Source: Evansella sp041820985 (GTDB taxonomy: Bacteria > Bacillota > Bacilli > Bacillales > Salisediminibacteriaceae). Taken from it: a stretch of DNA of 64,000 bases. A program made the translations under genes and the position numbers. Positions within the stretch are counted from its first letter, which is position 1, and the number at the start of each line of letters is the position of its first letter. Of this stretch, positions 1-8,322 are shown in pieces. Under the pieces are notes generated by a model, which was not told the DNA's origin, did no database searches, and was given only the letters and a program-made list of their open reading frames with translations. The stretch lies in contig NZ_JBGUAU010000007.1 of the NCBI RefSeq assembly GCF_041820985.1, forward strand, positions 124,001 to 188,000. The letters are read 5' to 3'.

Positions 1-734
1 GACTCTAAATAGTTCTTTACCATTTTAAAATACTCTCTTGATGACTCATTTAAATATTCTAATATAGATGGTGCTGTGCCCATTAATTCGTGATCTCGAT
101 CCTTTTTACAATCTAAAATTCGTAGTGGATTTTTCTCTAATCTACTTTGACAGTCAGAGCAAAATTCCTCAATTCTCGGTTGGAAGTGCTTCATAAGCGC
201 ATCTCTGTGATTATTTCTACTATCCTTATCTCCTAAGCTATTAACAACTAGCTTGAGATTTTTCAATCCTAATTCAGAGTAGAAATCCATTGCTAAGCCA
301 ATTACTTCAGCATCGATAGCTGGATCATCACTTCCCATAGCTTCCACACCAAATTGTACAAACTGGCGCATCCTTCCTGATTGTGGACGCTCATATCGGA
401 ACATTGGACCAATATAATATAGCTTCACTGGTTGATTTGGAAGACCATGCATTTTGTTTTCCACATAGGATCGAGCTACTGATGCCGTTCCTTCAGGTCT
501 TAGTGTTAAGCTTCTTCCCCCACGATCTTCAAACGTATACATCTCTTTTTGTACGATGTCAGTTGTATCCCCTACACTTCTTGTAAACAGCTCTGTTTGT
601 TCAAACATAGGCGTACGAATTTCTTTATAGTTATATCTGCGGCACAAGTTATGAGCAACCTGCTCTATATATTGCCATTTAGGTGACTGCTCTGGCAAAA
701 TGTCTTGTGTTCCTCTTGGAATTTTAAAATTCAT
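1..734 (-). CDS. hisS: Histidine--tRNA ligase, N-terminal part (gene runs off the window)
   Basis: Class II aminoacyl-tRNA synthetase that charges tRNA-His in the cytoplasm. About 244 codons are visible, starting MNFKIPRGTQD; the remainder lies before position 1. The family motif FRYERPQSGRMRQF (motif 2, ATP and histidine binding) is at about residues 113-126, and RTPMFE (motif 1 region) is near residue 40. The ATG at 734-732 follows a strong GGAGGAG site. The gene is preceded by a T-box leader at 988-1250 and a sigma-A-type promoter, so it is very likely controlled by uncharged tRNA-His. About 250 bases, including a dispersed repeat, separate the T-box terminator from the start codon. Identification is secure; only the C-terminal anticodon-binding part is missing. 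Confidence 0.96.
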   Translation of the reverse strand, partial: MNFKIPRGTQDILPEQSPKWQYIEQVAHNLCRRYNYKEIRTPMFEQTELFTRSVGDTTDIVQKEMYTFEDRGGRSLTLRPEGTASVARSYVENKMHGLPNQPVKLYYIGPMFRYERPQSGRMRQFVQFGVEAMGSDDPAIDAEVIGLAMDFYSELGLKNLKLVVNSLGDKDSRNNHRDALMKHFQPRIEEFCSDCQSRLEKNPLRILDCKKDRDHELMGTAPSILEYLNESSREYFKMVKNYLE

Positions 735-767
735 TTCTTTTCTCCTCCTAAAAATTTTTTAATATGT

Positions 768-960
768 ATTTGTCTCCCCCTGAAAATACGCGTGAAACTA
801 TCTAGTTTTAACATAGCCCCCTCCACGACTACGTCGCTACAGGATCTCGCCTCTACTCTACTTCCCACGGAGTTCGTGGACTTGCGCTCATTCCATAGAG
901 AATGAATGGTACTAAAATACTTCTTAACGTATTTTCATCCACCATGATGCATATGTTCAA
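768..960 (-). repeat. Interspersed repeat family C, copy 1, inside the hisS leader
   Basis: The stretch between the hisS start and the T-box terminator has no gene. Read on the minus strand, about 850-955 contains GAATGAGCGCAAGTCCACGA followed by AACTCC, and before it GATGAAAATAC and AGTACCATTCATT. These match, in the same order, the plus-strand sequence at about 38726-38800 (copy 2) with only scattered differences. The end nearest hisS (768-790) has CCCTGAAAATACGCG, also found at the edge of family B copies at 44984 and 61990. Seen directly by comparing the two sites; the borders are approximate. Confidence 0.75.
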
Positions 961-987
961 TGCATGTGGTGTCTAATCCTGAAAACA

Positions 988-1250
988 CAAAAAACTCCCG
1001 CCCCTGAACAATGTCAGGGACGAGAGTTTGAATCCCGTGGTACCACCCTAGTTGGAGCATAATTATGCCCCCGCTTTATCATGTAACGCCTGATACGACG
1101 ATTTCTCCTACTAAATGAGATTTTTCAGAGAAATACCTAAGGAGTGTTCATTCATGAAGTTTCATGTAGAAGTGCTTACAGCCATTGGCACTTCCTCTCT
1201 GTTCACGATATACCTTCACTACTATTCTCCCTCACCGGTGCTTTGAACAA
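988..1250 (-). promoter_or_regulatory. T-box riboswitch (tRNA-His sensing) with terminator upstream of hisS
   Basis: On the minus strand the conserved T-box core reads AGGGTGGTACCACGGG (about 1034-1049), followed at once by a terminator hairpin with arms ACTC(T)CGTCCCTGA and TCAGGGGCGGGAGT and a T run (989-1030). This is the standard arrangement in which uncharged tRNA stabilises an antiterminator. Upstream lie the paired segments expected of stem I. A CAC triplet in the context GAACACTCC (complement of 1144-1146) is a plausible histidine specifier codon; that assignment is inference. The T-box identity is very secure, the specifier moderately so. Confidence 0.93.
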
Positions 1251-1264
1251 TATAATTTTTTATT

Positions 1265-1293
1265 ATCATAAGCATTGTAACATTATATGTCAA
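1265..1293 (-). promoter_or_regulatory. Sigma-A-type promoter for the hisS T-box transcript
   Basis: On the minus strand TTGACA (complement of 1288-1293) is followed after 17 bases by TATGAT (complement of 1265-1270). The predicted start of transcription, about 7 bases further on, lies just before the first T-box stem. Spacing and both hexamers are close to the vegetative consensus, and no other use is apparent for this site. Confidence 0.8.
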
Positions 1294-1316
1294 CGGTATT
1301 TTAATAAAATCTCAAA

Positions 1317-1493
1317 TTAATTCCGTTCTATACGATTTTTCAGTGATTTTACTTCACGTAAGGATAAACCAAATTCTGAAGCTATTTCATAATTATCTGC
1401 ATGTTGCTCAATCTCTGTAAATCTGTGTAGATTAACCCCTAGAAGTCTTGAATTGGGATTTGTAAAACGTTCATGTTGATGACCTGATCTCAT
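1317..1493 (-). CDS. Small conserved HTH-like protein of unknown function
   Basis: A 58-residue basic protein starting MRSGHQHERFTNPNSR. Its C-terminal half (EIASEFGLSLREVKSLKNR) has the spacing of a helix-turn-helix like sigma-70 region 4, with a recognition helix at LREVKSLKN. The start is chosen at the ATG at 1493-1491 because GGAGGG lies 7 bases upstream; a GTG five codons earlier would put that site inside the gene. I recall similar short proteins near hisS in other Bacillaceae, but no function. It lies between dtd and the hisS leader, on the same strand. DNA binding is inference from the motif only. Confidence 0.7.
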   Translation of the reverse strand: MRSGHQHERFTNPNSRLLGVNLHRFTEIEQHADNYEIASEFGLSLREVKSLKNRIERN

Positions 1494-1596
1494 GCTGCAT
1501 CCCTCCACTTTTTCTTACAGTTTGACCAAAAAAGTGGAATCTTACTCATACATCTAGTACTTTTTAACATACAAACGAAAAATTCTATCTGTATCT

Positions 1597-2037
1597 CTAT
1601 TTACTCTCTAAAATTAACGTTACAGGTCCGTGATTCGTAAACGAAACATCCATCATTTTTCCGAATGATCCTGTCTCTACTAGTAAACCTAGATCCCGTA
1701 ACTTGCTATTAAATAAGTCATAGAGCTCTAACGCATATTCCGGTTTGGCAGCTGCCATAAAATTAGGTCTTCTTCCTTTACGACAATCTCCGTATAATGT
1801 GAATTGAGAGATAGAAAGAACCTGTCCATCTACATCTTTAACTGATAAATTCAACTTTTCATTATCATCTTCAAAAATACGTAAATTCGCAATTTTATCC
1901 GCTAAGAAAGTAACATCTTCTTCTTTATCCTCATGGGTAATGCCGACTAGTAAGACTAGTCCATGATCTATCTTCCCAACAATTTTATCTTCCACAACTA
2001 CTTGTGCTTGTAGAGAACGTTGTACAACAACCCGCAT
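1597..2037 (-). CDS. dtd: D-aminoacyl-tRNA deacylase
   Basis: Hydrolyses the ester bond of D-aminoacyl-tRNAs (and glycyl-tRNA-Ala), keeping D-amino acids out of translation. The 146-residue length is typical. The two signature segments of the family are present: SQFTLYGD at residues 77-84 and NHGPVT at 135-140, which form the cross-subunit active site of the dimer. It starts MRVVVQRS at the ATG at 2037. It sits 28 bases downstream of relA in the same direction, the usual relA-dtd pair, so co-transcription is likely. Nothing unusual is seen. Confidence 0.96.
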   Translation of the reverse strand: MRVVVQRSLQAQVVVEDKIVGKIDHGLVLLVGITHEDKEEDVTFLADKIANLRIFEDDNEKLNLSVKDVDGQVLSISQFTLYGDCRKGRRPNFMAAAKPEYALELYDLFNSKLRDLGLLVETGSFGKMMDVSFTNHGPVTLILESK

Positions 2038-2065
2038 CCAATCACTCTTTCTTCCTTGCTCTTCG

Positions 2066-4246
2066 TTAATGCATTATCCGTCGTACGGAATATATATCAG
2101 ATATTTGTTTTACTCGATCTACAACTTTTTGTAAATGCGTTATGTTCTGAATGGAAATGGTCATATTTATTGTCGCCATTTTATTTTTATCGGATCGACC
2201 TGAAACAGCATTAATATTTGTCTTTGTTTCTGCCACTGCTTGAAGAACTTCATTTAATAACCCTCTACGGTCATACCCTGAAATTTCAATGTCAACATTG
2301 TAATTTTTGGAATGTTGTAAGTCGCCTTCCCATTCCACAGGAAGAAGACGAGTTTGTGCTTCATCCGTATTAATGTTTGGACAGTCACTTCGATGAATAG
2401 AAACTCCGCGCCCCTTTGTGATATAACCTACTATATCATCACCTGGTACAGGATTACAGCAACGTGATAAACGAATTAAAAGGTTATCAATACCTTTTAC
2501 ACGAACACCAACACTACCTTTTTTCGTTCTCTCGTATGGCTTTAGCTCTCCCACTGCATCCGTTACAGAAAGGCTTACCTGTTCTTCATCCTGTTGTTTT
2601 CGGATGTTATCTGTAAGTCGGGTCACGATTTGAGCTGCAGTTATTCCACCATATCCAACAGCAGCATACATGTCTTCCTCAGCTGTAAAATTAAATTTCT
2701 TAGCTACCCTTTCAATATTTTCTGCTATTAATACTTCTTTAATAGAAAAGCCTTTTCGTTCAATTTCCTTCTCTACTAATTCTTGCCCTTTTTCTACGTG
2801 TTCTTCTCTTCGTTCTTTTTTAAACCATTGACGAATTTTATTCTTAGCATGAGAGCTTTGAGTAACCTTTAACCAATCTTGACTAGGTCCATAAGAATGC
2901 TTGGAAGTAAGCACCTCTACAATATCACCTGTTTCTAGCGTATGGTCTAGTGGCACCATCTTACCATTGATCTTTGCACCAATACAGCGATTCCCAATTT
3001 CTGTATGAATTCGGTAAGCAAAATCTAATGGAACAGAGCCTTTCGGTAATTCTATTACATCTCCTTTTGGTGTGAAAACAAATACCATATCAGAGAACAA
3101 ATCAATTTTTAGTGATTCCATAAATTCTTGAGCATCGTTCGTGTCATTTTGCCATTCAAGAATTTCTCTAAACCAAGACATTTTCGTTTCTAGTGACTCA
3201 GAGTTCTTTACTGTTCGTCCTTCTTTATACGCCCAGTGAGCAGCAACCCCAAATTCAGCTATTTTATGCATATCTTCGGAACGTATTTGCACCTCTAGAG
3301 GATCGCCCTTTGGACCTATAACGGTAGTGTGTAACGATTGGTACATGTTTGCCTTTGGCATGGCGATATAATCCTTAAATCGACCAGGCATCGGTTTCCA
3401 ATGAGTATGAATAATCCCTAACACTGCATAACAGTCTTTTATGCTATCGACAATAATACGAACAGCTAGCAGATCATAAATTTCATTGAATTGTTTATTT
3501 TGTAACGCCATTTTTCGGTATATGCTGTATATATGTTTTGCACGACCATTAATTTCAGCTTTTATACTTACAGATTCTAAGCGCTCGCTAATTTTGTTTT
3601 GAACTTCTTCAATATAATCTTCTCGCTCTGCTCGCTTCTTTTTCATTAAGTTTACAATGCGATAATATTGCTGAGGATTTAAATATCGTAATGCTGTATC
3701 TTCAAGCTCCCACTTTATTTTAGAAATACCTAAACGGTGAGCAAGTGGAGCAAAAATCTCCAACGTTTCATTTGCAATTCTTCGTTGTTTTTCTGGTGGA
3801 AGATGCTTTAGTGTTCTCATGTTGTGTAAACGATCGGCTAGCTTAATAAGAATTACTCGAATGTCTCTAGCCATAGCTACAAACATTTTGCGGTGATTTT
3901 CTGCTTGTTGTTCTTCTTTGGATTTGTAACGGATTTTCCCTAATTTTGTTACTCCATCTACAAGCATAGCCACTTCTTTATTAAACTGCTCTTCCAATTC
4001 TTGGAGCGTAACATCTGTATCTTCAACAACATCATGAAGAAAAGCAGCTGCAATTGTATTAGGATCCATTCCAAGATCGACTAAGATTCCTGCTACTTGT
4101 ACTGGATGCCAAATATATGGCTCTCCTGACTTTCGAAATTGCTCACGATGGGCATACTCCGCCACTTCATAAGCTTTCTTTAAAAAAGCCACTTCTTTTT
4201 CTGGCAAATATTCAGCTGCTCTTTGTAAAACTTGTTCACTGTTCAT
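2066..4246 (-). CDS. relA: Bifunctional (p)ppGpp synthetase/hydrolase RelA (Rel)
   Basis: Makes and degrades the stringent-response alarmone (p)ppGpp. The protein has 726 residues with the full long-RSH layout. The N-terminal HD hydrolase domain has HPVQVA near residue 48 and the HD pair at 71-72 in HDVVEDTD. The synthetase domain has GRFKDYIAMPK and YQSLHTT around residues 290-310. A TGS domain (VFVFTPKGDVIELPKG) lies near 390-450, a Cys-containing region has RCCNPVPGDDIVG, and an ACT domain is C-terminal. With the HD residues intact, both activities are expected. It precedes dtd by 28 bases. The upstream gap to apt is unusually long (about 660 bases) and carries a dispersed repeat. Confidence 0.97.
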   Translation of the reverse strand: MNSEQVLQRAAEYLPEKEVAFLKKAYEVAEYAHREQFRKSGEPYIWHPVQVAGILVDLGMDPNTIAAAFLHDVVEDTDVTLQELEEQFNKEVAMLVDGVTKLGKIRYKSKEEQQAENHRKMFVAMARDIRVILIKLADRLHNMRTLKHLPPEKQRRIANETLEIFAPLAHRLGISKIKWELEDTALRYLNPQQYYRIVNLMKKKRAEREDYIEEVQNKISERLESVSIKAEINGRAKHIYSIYRKMALQNKQFNEIYDLLAVRIIVDSIKDCYAVLGIIHTHWKPMPGRFKDYIAMPKANMYQSLHTTVIGPKGDPLEVQIRSEDMHKIAEFGVAAHWAYKEGRTVKNSESLETKMSWFREILEWQNDTNDAQEFMESLKIDLFSDMVFVFTPKGDVIELPKGSVPLDFAYRIHTEIGNRCIGAKINGKMVPLDHTLETGDIVEVLTSKHSYGPSQDWLKVTQSSHAKNKIRQWFKKERREEHVEKGQELVEKEIERKGFSIKEVLIAENIERVAKKFNFTAEEDMYAAVGYGGITAAQIVTRLTDNIRKQQDEEQVSLSVTDAVGELKPYERTKKGSVGVRVKGIDNLLIRLSRCCNPVPGDDIVGYITKGRGVSIHRSDCPNINTDEAQTRLLPVEWEGDLQHSKNYNVDIEISGYDRRGLLNEVLQAVAETKTNINAVSGRSDKNKMATINMTISIQNITHLQKVVDRVKQISDIYSVRRIMH

Positions 4247-4868
4247 GAAATCACCTTAACATCCAGTCTAAATAAATTTATTTTTATTTTACCGAAAACT
4301 AATTTTATATGGAACTAACCAAAACATAAGAAAAGCGCAAGGAATCCGCCCATCGGCGAAATGCAAATGTTCTGGACGATAAAAAGTGCTTTTTACTTTT
4401 AATCGGGCAGGTTATTTGACACGAGACGATGGCGCCTGGACCTAGACAACTTTCTAAGTCCAAAAATGTTATACTTTCTTATCTTTAAATAGAAATAAGC
4501 ACCCTTGTTTGATTCATATTCGTTTTTACTTATTTATCTAGTGACAGAGAAATAAATAACATTATATTTTAAAAAATAATAATAATTTTATAATAATTTC
4601 TAACACAAAAATTTTGTCGAATACCTATATAAAAAAATGGGCCTCTTCCGTAGAAAAGACTTTCATCTAGAATAACATATTTTTATTAAAAACATAATGG
4701 AAATAGTATATTATACAATAAAATCTTTCACAATTATCTTTATTTTCGAAGTTTAACTTAAAATAGGTAAATAATTCCATACAAGTTCACCATTTACGGT
4801 CTTCGATGTCGTTAAAACTACCTAGAAAATAAAAACTATGAACGACCGACTAGCGAAAATTTTTATAA
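4247..4868. other. Gene-free region upstream of relA
   Basis: About 620 bases between the relA start and the apt terminator. Positions 4330-4461 are a family A repeat. The remaining 400 bases (4465-4868) are very AT-rich, with TATAAT-like sequences on the minus strand (for example near 4705) but no convincing pair of promoter hexamers. No open reading frame with a ribosome binding site was found. The relA promoter is presumably here. Confidence 0.5.
4330..4461 (+). repeat. Interspersed repeat family A, copy A1 (short form)
   Basis: Begins GAAAAGCGCAAGG and ends CCTAGACAACTTTCTAAG. It shares with the other copies the central block GCAAATGTTCTGGACGATA and AATCGGGCAGGTTATTTGAC. The left arm CCATCG can pair with the right arm CGATGG; other copies have different arm sequences that still pair. 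It sits upstream of relA. Confidence 0.85.
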
Positions 4869-4901
4869 AGTTAAAAAAAGAGAGTGCCCATGACACTCCC
4901 T
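4869..4901 (-). terminator. Rho-independent terminator of apt
   Basis: On the minus strand, 8 bases after the apt stop, GGGAGTG and CACTCTC form a stem around a TCATGGG loop, followed by a run of seven T residues. Confidence 0.85.
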
Positions 4902-4908
4902 TTGAAGA

Positions 4909-5421
4909 TTAATACGTCATTAAGGAAAACACATCATATTTATCTAATTTTTTTCTACCATCTAAATAACTGAGCTCAATTAGGAACGCTATACCAGCAA
5001 CAATTCCTCCAAGGGATTCTACCATTTTTATTGTCGCTTCAATCGTTCCCCCTGTTGCCAATAAATCGTCTGTAATGAGTACCTTTTGTCCAGGCTTAAT
5101 AGAATCTTTATGTAAATTCAAAGAATCCTTGCCATATTCTAAGCCGTAATCTACTTCAATAACCTCTCTTGGGAGCTTTCCTGCTTTTCTTACAGGAACG
5201 AAGCCTACCTCAAGTGCATAGGCGACTGGGCATCCTACAACAAAGCCTCTTGCTTCTGGTCCTACTACTACATCAATATCCTTATCTTTCGCATAAGATA
5301 CCATTTCATTAATTGCGTTTTTGTAAGCTGTTCCATCTTCCATTAAAGTAGTAATATCTTTGAAACGAATACCTTCTTTTGGAAAATCTTCTACTACAGT
5401 AATATACTCTTTAAAATCCAT
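4909..5421 (-). CDS. apt: Adenine phosphoribosyltransferase
   Basis: Salvages adenine by joining it to PRPP to give AMP. The 170-residue length is typical of the family when the start is placed at MDFKEYITVVEDFPKEG. That ATG (5421-5419) is preceded by GGGAGG at good distance, while a start 10 codons earlier would put this site inside the gene. The PRPP-binding motif VLITDDLLATGGT lies near residue 120. It stands between recJ and relA in the usual recJ-apt-relA order. A strong terminator follows, so relA appears to be transcribed separately. Confidence 0.96.
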   Translation of the reverse strand: MDFKEYITVVEDFPKEGIRFKDITTLMEDGTAYKNAINEMVSYAKDKDIDVVVGPEARGFVVGCPVAYALEVGFVPVRKAGKLPREVIEVDYGLEYGKDSLNLHKDSIKPGQKVLITDDLLATGGTIEATIKMVESLGGIVAGIAFLIELSYLDGRKKLDKYDVFSLMTY

Positions 5422-5471
5422 GTGATTTCCTCCCACTTCTACCTTCGTCATTTTCCACTCTACTTATACAC

Positions 5472-5512
5472 AGAAAAGCGCAAGGCGCCCCAATTCCGCC
5501 TAAAAACACTAT
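5472..5512 (+). repeat. Interspersed repeat family A, truncated copy A2
   Basis: GAAAAGCGCAAGGCGCCC followed by AATTCCGCCTAAAA matches the left end of the long copy A7 at 53124, which has AATTCCGTCTAAAA. The rest of the element is absent. It fills the gap between recJ and apt. Confidence 0.65.
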
Positions 5513-5573
5513 TGCTTTTCTTCCTGCACAACTGACTGAGAGTGAAAAATGAAAGTAAGTCCAAGTTACATTG

Positions 5574-7919
5574 TTAACTATGGGTTAGTACTCTTTCCCC
5601 TAAAAATGAATGAAACAACTTTTTCAATTCATTGGAGGAGGAGTAGAATAGTTCATTTTCAATTTCACTCTGTTCGATGCGTTGTCGATAAGTGAATGAT
5701 TCTGTTAGATCTTTTTTCGATGGGTTGTCCACTACCGTAACAAGCCCATTGTTTATTTTAACAAAATCTAAATCAAAAAACACCTGACAAATGAAATGTA
5801 CAGCACTTATTGGCCATCCTTTATATTTTGCTAAATCATTACCATTTTTATTTAGATCAAAAGTCTTTCGTTTCATCATAAATGCATAGAACCATTTAAA
5901 GTGGTCTCTTGTAGGTTGCATTTCAAAGAAATGGTCCTTTTCCTGAATAAACACACTGTAAATTCTTCGAGGCTGAATATCCTTTGTAAACAATTGCTTT
6001 AATTGATCCATGGACTCTGGTAAGTCCACACAAACAATATGTTTATTTTTCAATACATCAACAGGAGTTATATCAAGATCTTGATACGTCATAACCTTCC
6101 ATTCTTTCGGTAAAGATGGAACAATATTTTTAGATTGTTCTCTAAAAACAATAGCGACTACTCCTTCAGCAGGGGCATTCACCTTTCTCCACGGCTCTTT
6201 TTCACCTCGAAGATCAAACAATTGCCACTCATCAACTTTTATATCTTCAATAATGATTTGTGGCTTCACATGGCCATTCCATTCGTTTACAGACAATTGC
6301 CCTACAACGGATACATTTGCTGATAAAGATAGCTCATCAAGAATATTTCCTATTCTAAATCCAATTCCGTCTAAAACTGCATCATTTTGTTTTAACGATA
6401 ATTTAAGATGGTCTTCCTTTGAACCTATTTTTTTAGCTTGCCCCAGTTCTACTTTCTCTAGTAGTACTTTTGGTGCAGGATTTCCAACTCCAAACGGTGC
6501 TAAATGGTATAAGTCTTGAATTGCTTCCACTGTAACTTCTTCTATACTAACTGGTAAGTCAATAGCTAACGACCGCTCCCAATCTTCAGGTGCAACCGAG
6601 CTGCTGGCAATATCATTTAATTTTTCCTGCAGTAAATCAATATGCTCCATTTTCATCGTTAAACCAGCTGCCATTGGATGTCCACCAAAATGCGGTAGCC
6701 ACTCTCGACATTGAGATAAAGATTGGAACATATCAAATCCTGTAATGCTACGAGCGGAGCCTTTCGCAAGACCCGTTTCCGAATTTAAACTTAACACAAT
6801 GGTAGGCCGATAGAACTTTTCTACAAGTCTACTAGCTACAATTCCAATAACTCCAGCATTCCAACCTTCTTGGCCCACAATTAGCACAGGGGGAAGTGTT
6901 TCCTGCTGTAAAACCTGTTCTTCCGCTTCCTTTGCCATGTCATTTACAATCTGCTGTCGTTCTTTATTTAAATCATCTATCATAATGGCTAATTCATAAG
7001 CCTCTATATCGTCTTCACTGATTAATAATTGTATTGCTGGTTCTGCAGAATCTAATCTCCCAGCTGCATTTAAACGAGGTCCAATCATAAAACCAATTTG
7101 CTCTTCTGTCATTTCCTGAGCATTAATTCCACATTGTTCCATAAGTGCTTTGATTCCAGGACGTTGTTCTCGTGATAACGATTTAACACCTGCTAAGGCT
7201 AAATACCGATTTTCTCCTGTTAGAGGTACTAAATCTGCAATGGTTCCCATTGCAACAAGGTCTAAATACTCTTCTGGAACTCTCCCCAATAACGCGTGAG
7301 CAACTTTGAATGCCACTCCAACTCCTGCTAAATTAGGGTTAGGGTATGTGCACTCCTCTTGCTTTGGGTTAATTACTGCATAAGCATCTGGTATTGTTGG
7401 TGGTGGCTCATGGTGATCCGTAATGATTAAATCCATTCCCAATTCCTTTGCTACCTCAGCTTCATGAACAGCAGAAATCCCTGTATCTACCGTAATAATA
7501 AGCGAAACGTTTTCTTCTTTTGCATGACGAAAAGCTTGTTCATTTGGTCCATAACCTTCTGTAAAACGATTTGGAACATAGAAGCCTACATTTGCACCTA
7601 ACTGTTTTAATGTTAAGTACAGTAGTGATGTACTCGTAACTCCATCGGCATCGTAGTCCCCGAACACAAGGATATTTTCCCCTGCATCAATTCCTGCTTT
7701 TATGCGAACAATCGCTTTTTCCATATCCTTTAGCAACGTAGGCTCATGAATAGCTGTTGCATCGATATGTAGAAATTTGTTCGCCTTCTCAATATCCGTA
7801 AAACCTCGTTGTACTAGAAAACGTGCAGCAATAGTCGAAACATTTAACTCTTTCGACAAGTGCCTGACAATACCTTCATCCGCTTTTGTAACCTTCCAAC
7901 GTGCTTTCGCTTTTAACAT
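5574..7919 (-). CDS. recJ: Single-stranded-DNA-specific exonuclease RecJ
   Basis: A 5'-3' exonuclease of DNA repair and recombination. The start is MLKAKARWKV (ATG at 7919), preceded by AGGGG at good distance; the reading frame stays open 14 codons further upstream. The 781-residue protein has VFGDYDADGV at about 86-95 and TDHHEPP near 165 (DHH phosphoesterase motifs binding manganese), and GGHPMAAG (DHHA1 domain) near 420. A C-terminal extension of about 220 residues is typical of Bacillus RecJ. It follows the LapA-type gene in the same direction and precedes apt. Confidence 0.96.
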   Translation of the reverse strand: MLKAKARWKVTKADEGIVRHLSKELNVSTIAARFLVQRGFTDIEKANKFLHIDATAIHEPTLLKDMEKAIVRIKAGIDAGENILVFGDYDADGVTSTSLLYLTLKQLGANVGFYVPNRFTEGYGPNEQAFRHAKEENVSLIITVDTGISAVHEAEVAKELGMDLIITDHHEPPPTIPDAYAVINPKQEECTYPNPNLAGVGVAFKVAHALLGRVPEEYLDLVAMGTIADLVPLTGENRYLALAGVKSLSREQRPGIKALMEQCGINAQEMTEEQIGFMIGPRLNAAGRLDSAEPAIQLLISEDDIEAYELAIMIDDLNKERQQIVNDMAKEAEEQVLQQETLPPVLIVGQEGWNAGVIGIVASRLVEKFYRPTIVLSLNSETGLAKGSARSITGFDMFQSLSQCREWLPHFGGHPMAAGLTMKMEHIDLLQEKLNDIASSSVAPEDWERSLAIDLPVSIEEVTVEAIQDLYHLAPFGVGNPAPKVLLEKVELGQAKKIGSKEDHLKLSLKQNDAVLDGIGFRIGNILDELSLSANVSVVGQLSVNEWNGHVKPQIIIEDIKVDEWQLFDLRGEKEPWRKVNAPAEGVVAIVFREQSKNIVPSLPKEWKVMTYQDLDITPVDVLKNKHIVCVDLPESMDQLKQLFTKDIQPRRIYSVFIQEKDHFFEMQPTRDHFKWFYAFMMKRKTFDLNKNGNDLAKYKGWPISAVHFICQVFFDLDFVKINNGLVTVVDNPSKKDLTESFTYRQRIEQSEIENELFYSSSNELKKLFHSFLGERVLTHS

Positions 7920-8007
7920 AAAAAAACCACCCCTGACCAAGTAATTATACAAAAGGTCCAATAGGGTGGCAATGATTCTTCATCAATTTCCATAATTGAC
8001 ATAATGA

Positions 8008-8322
8008 CTATTTCACTTTAGGTTCTTCTTGTTTCTTCTCTTTTTTACCTTGATTCCCTTTTCCGTTTGGGCTTATAGGGTCCTCGTTTACTTTTTTACG
8101 TAATAGCTTAATTTCCTGTTGGAGTTGATAAAGCTTAAACATCCCCACACTCCCAACAATAAGCCCCCCCATCAAAACGGATACTAATATTACTAAAACT
8201 AGAGGCCATTCATTCTGTCCTACAAGGTAGTTTACTTCAACAGGCTCCACGTTGATAACAGCAAAGATAGCTATTATTATTGCTACAAGTATTCCTACAA
8301 TTAATGTCCATTGCCCTCTCAT
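8008..8322 (-). CDS. LapA-domain (DUF1049) membrane protein, YrvD-like
   Basis: A 104-residue membrane protein with two hydrophobic segments, at about 6-26 (LIVGILVAIIIAIFAVINV) and 39-65 (LVLVILVSVLMGGLIVG). A charged tail follows that begins LQQEIKLLRKK and ends rich in Lys, Glu and Gly. This is the DUF1049/LapA pattern; the E. coli relative takes part in lipopolysaccharide assembly control, but the role in Gram-positives is unknown. Its ATG at 8322 overlaps the stop codon of the cation efflux gene by one base (TAATG), so the two are translationally coupled. B. subtilis has YrvD at the equivalent place next to recJ. Confidence 0.75.
   Translation of the reverse strand: MRGQWTLIVGILVAIIIAIFAVINVEPVEVNYLVGQNEWPLVLVILVSVLMGGLIVGSVGMFKLYQLQQEIKLLRKKVNEDPISPNGKGNQGKKEKKQEEPKVK

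Noticed and set aside
705..905. Plus-strand frame between the hisS start and the T-box
   Set aside because: Runs antisense through the hisS leader and repeat C1; no ribosome binding site.
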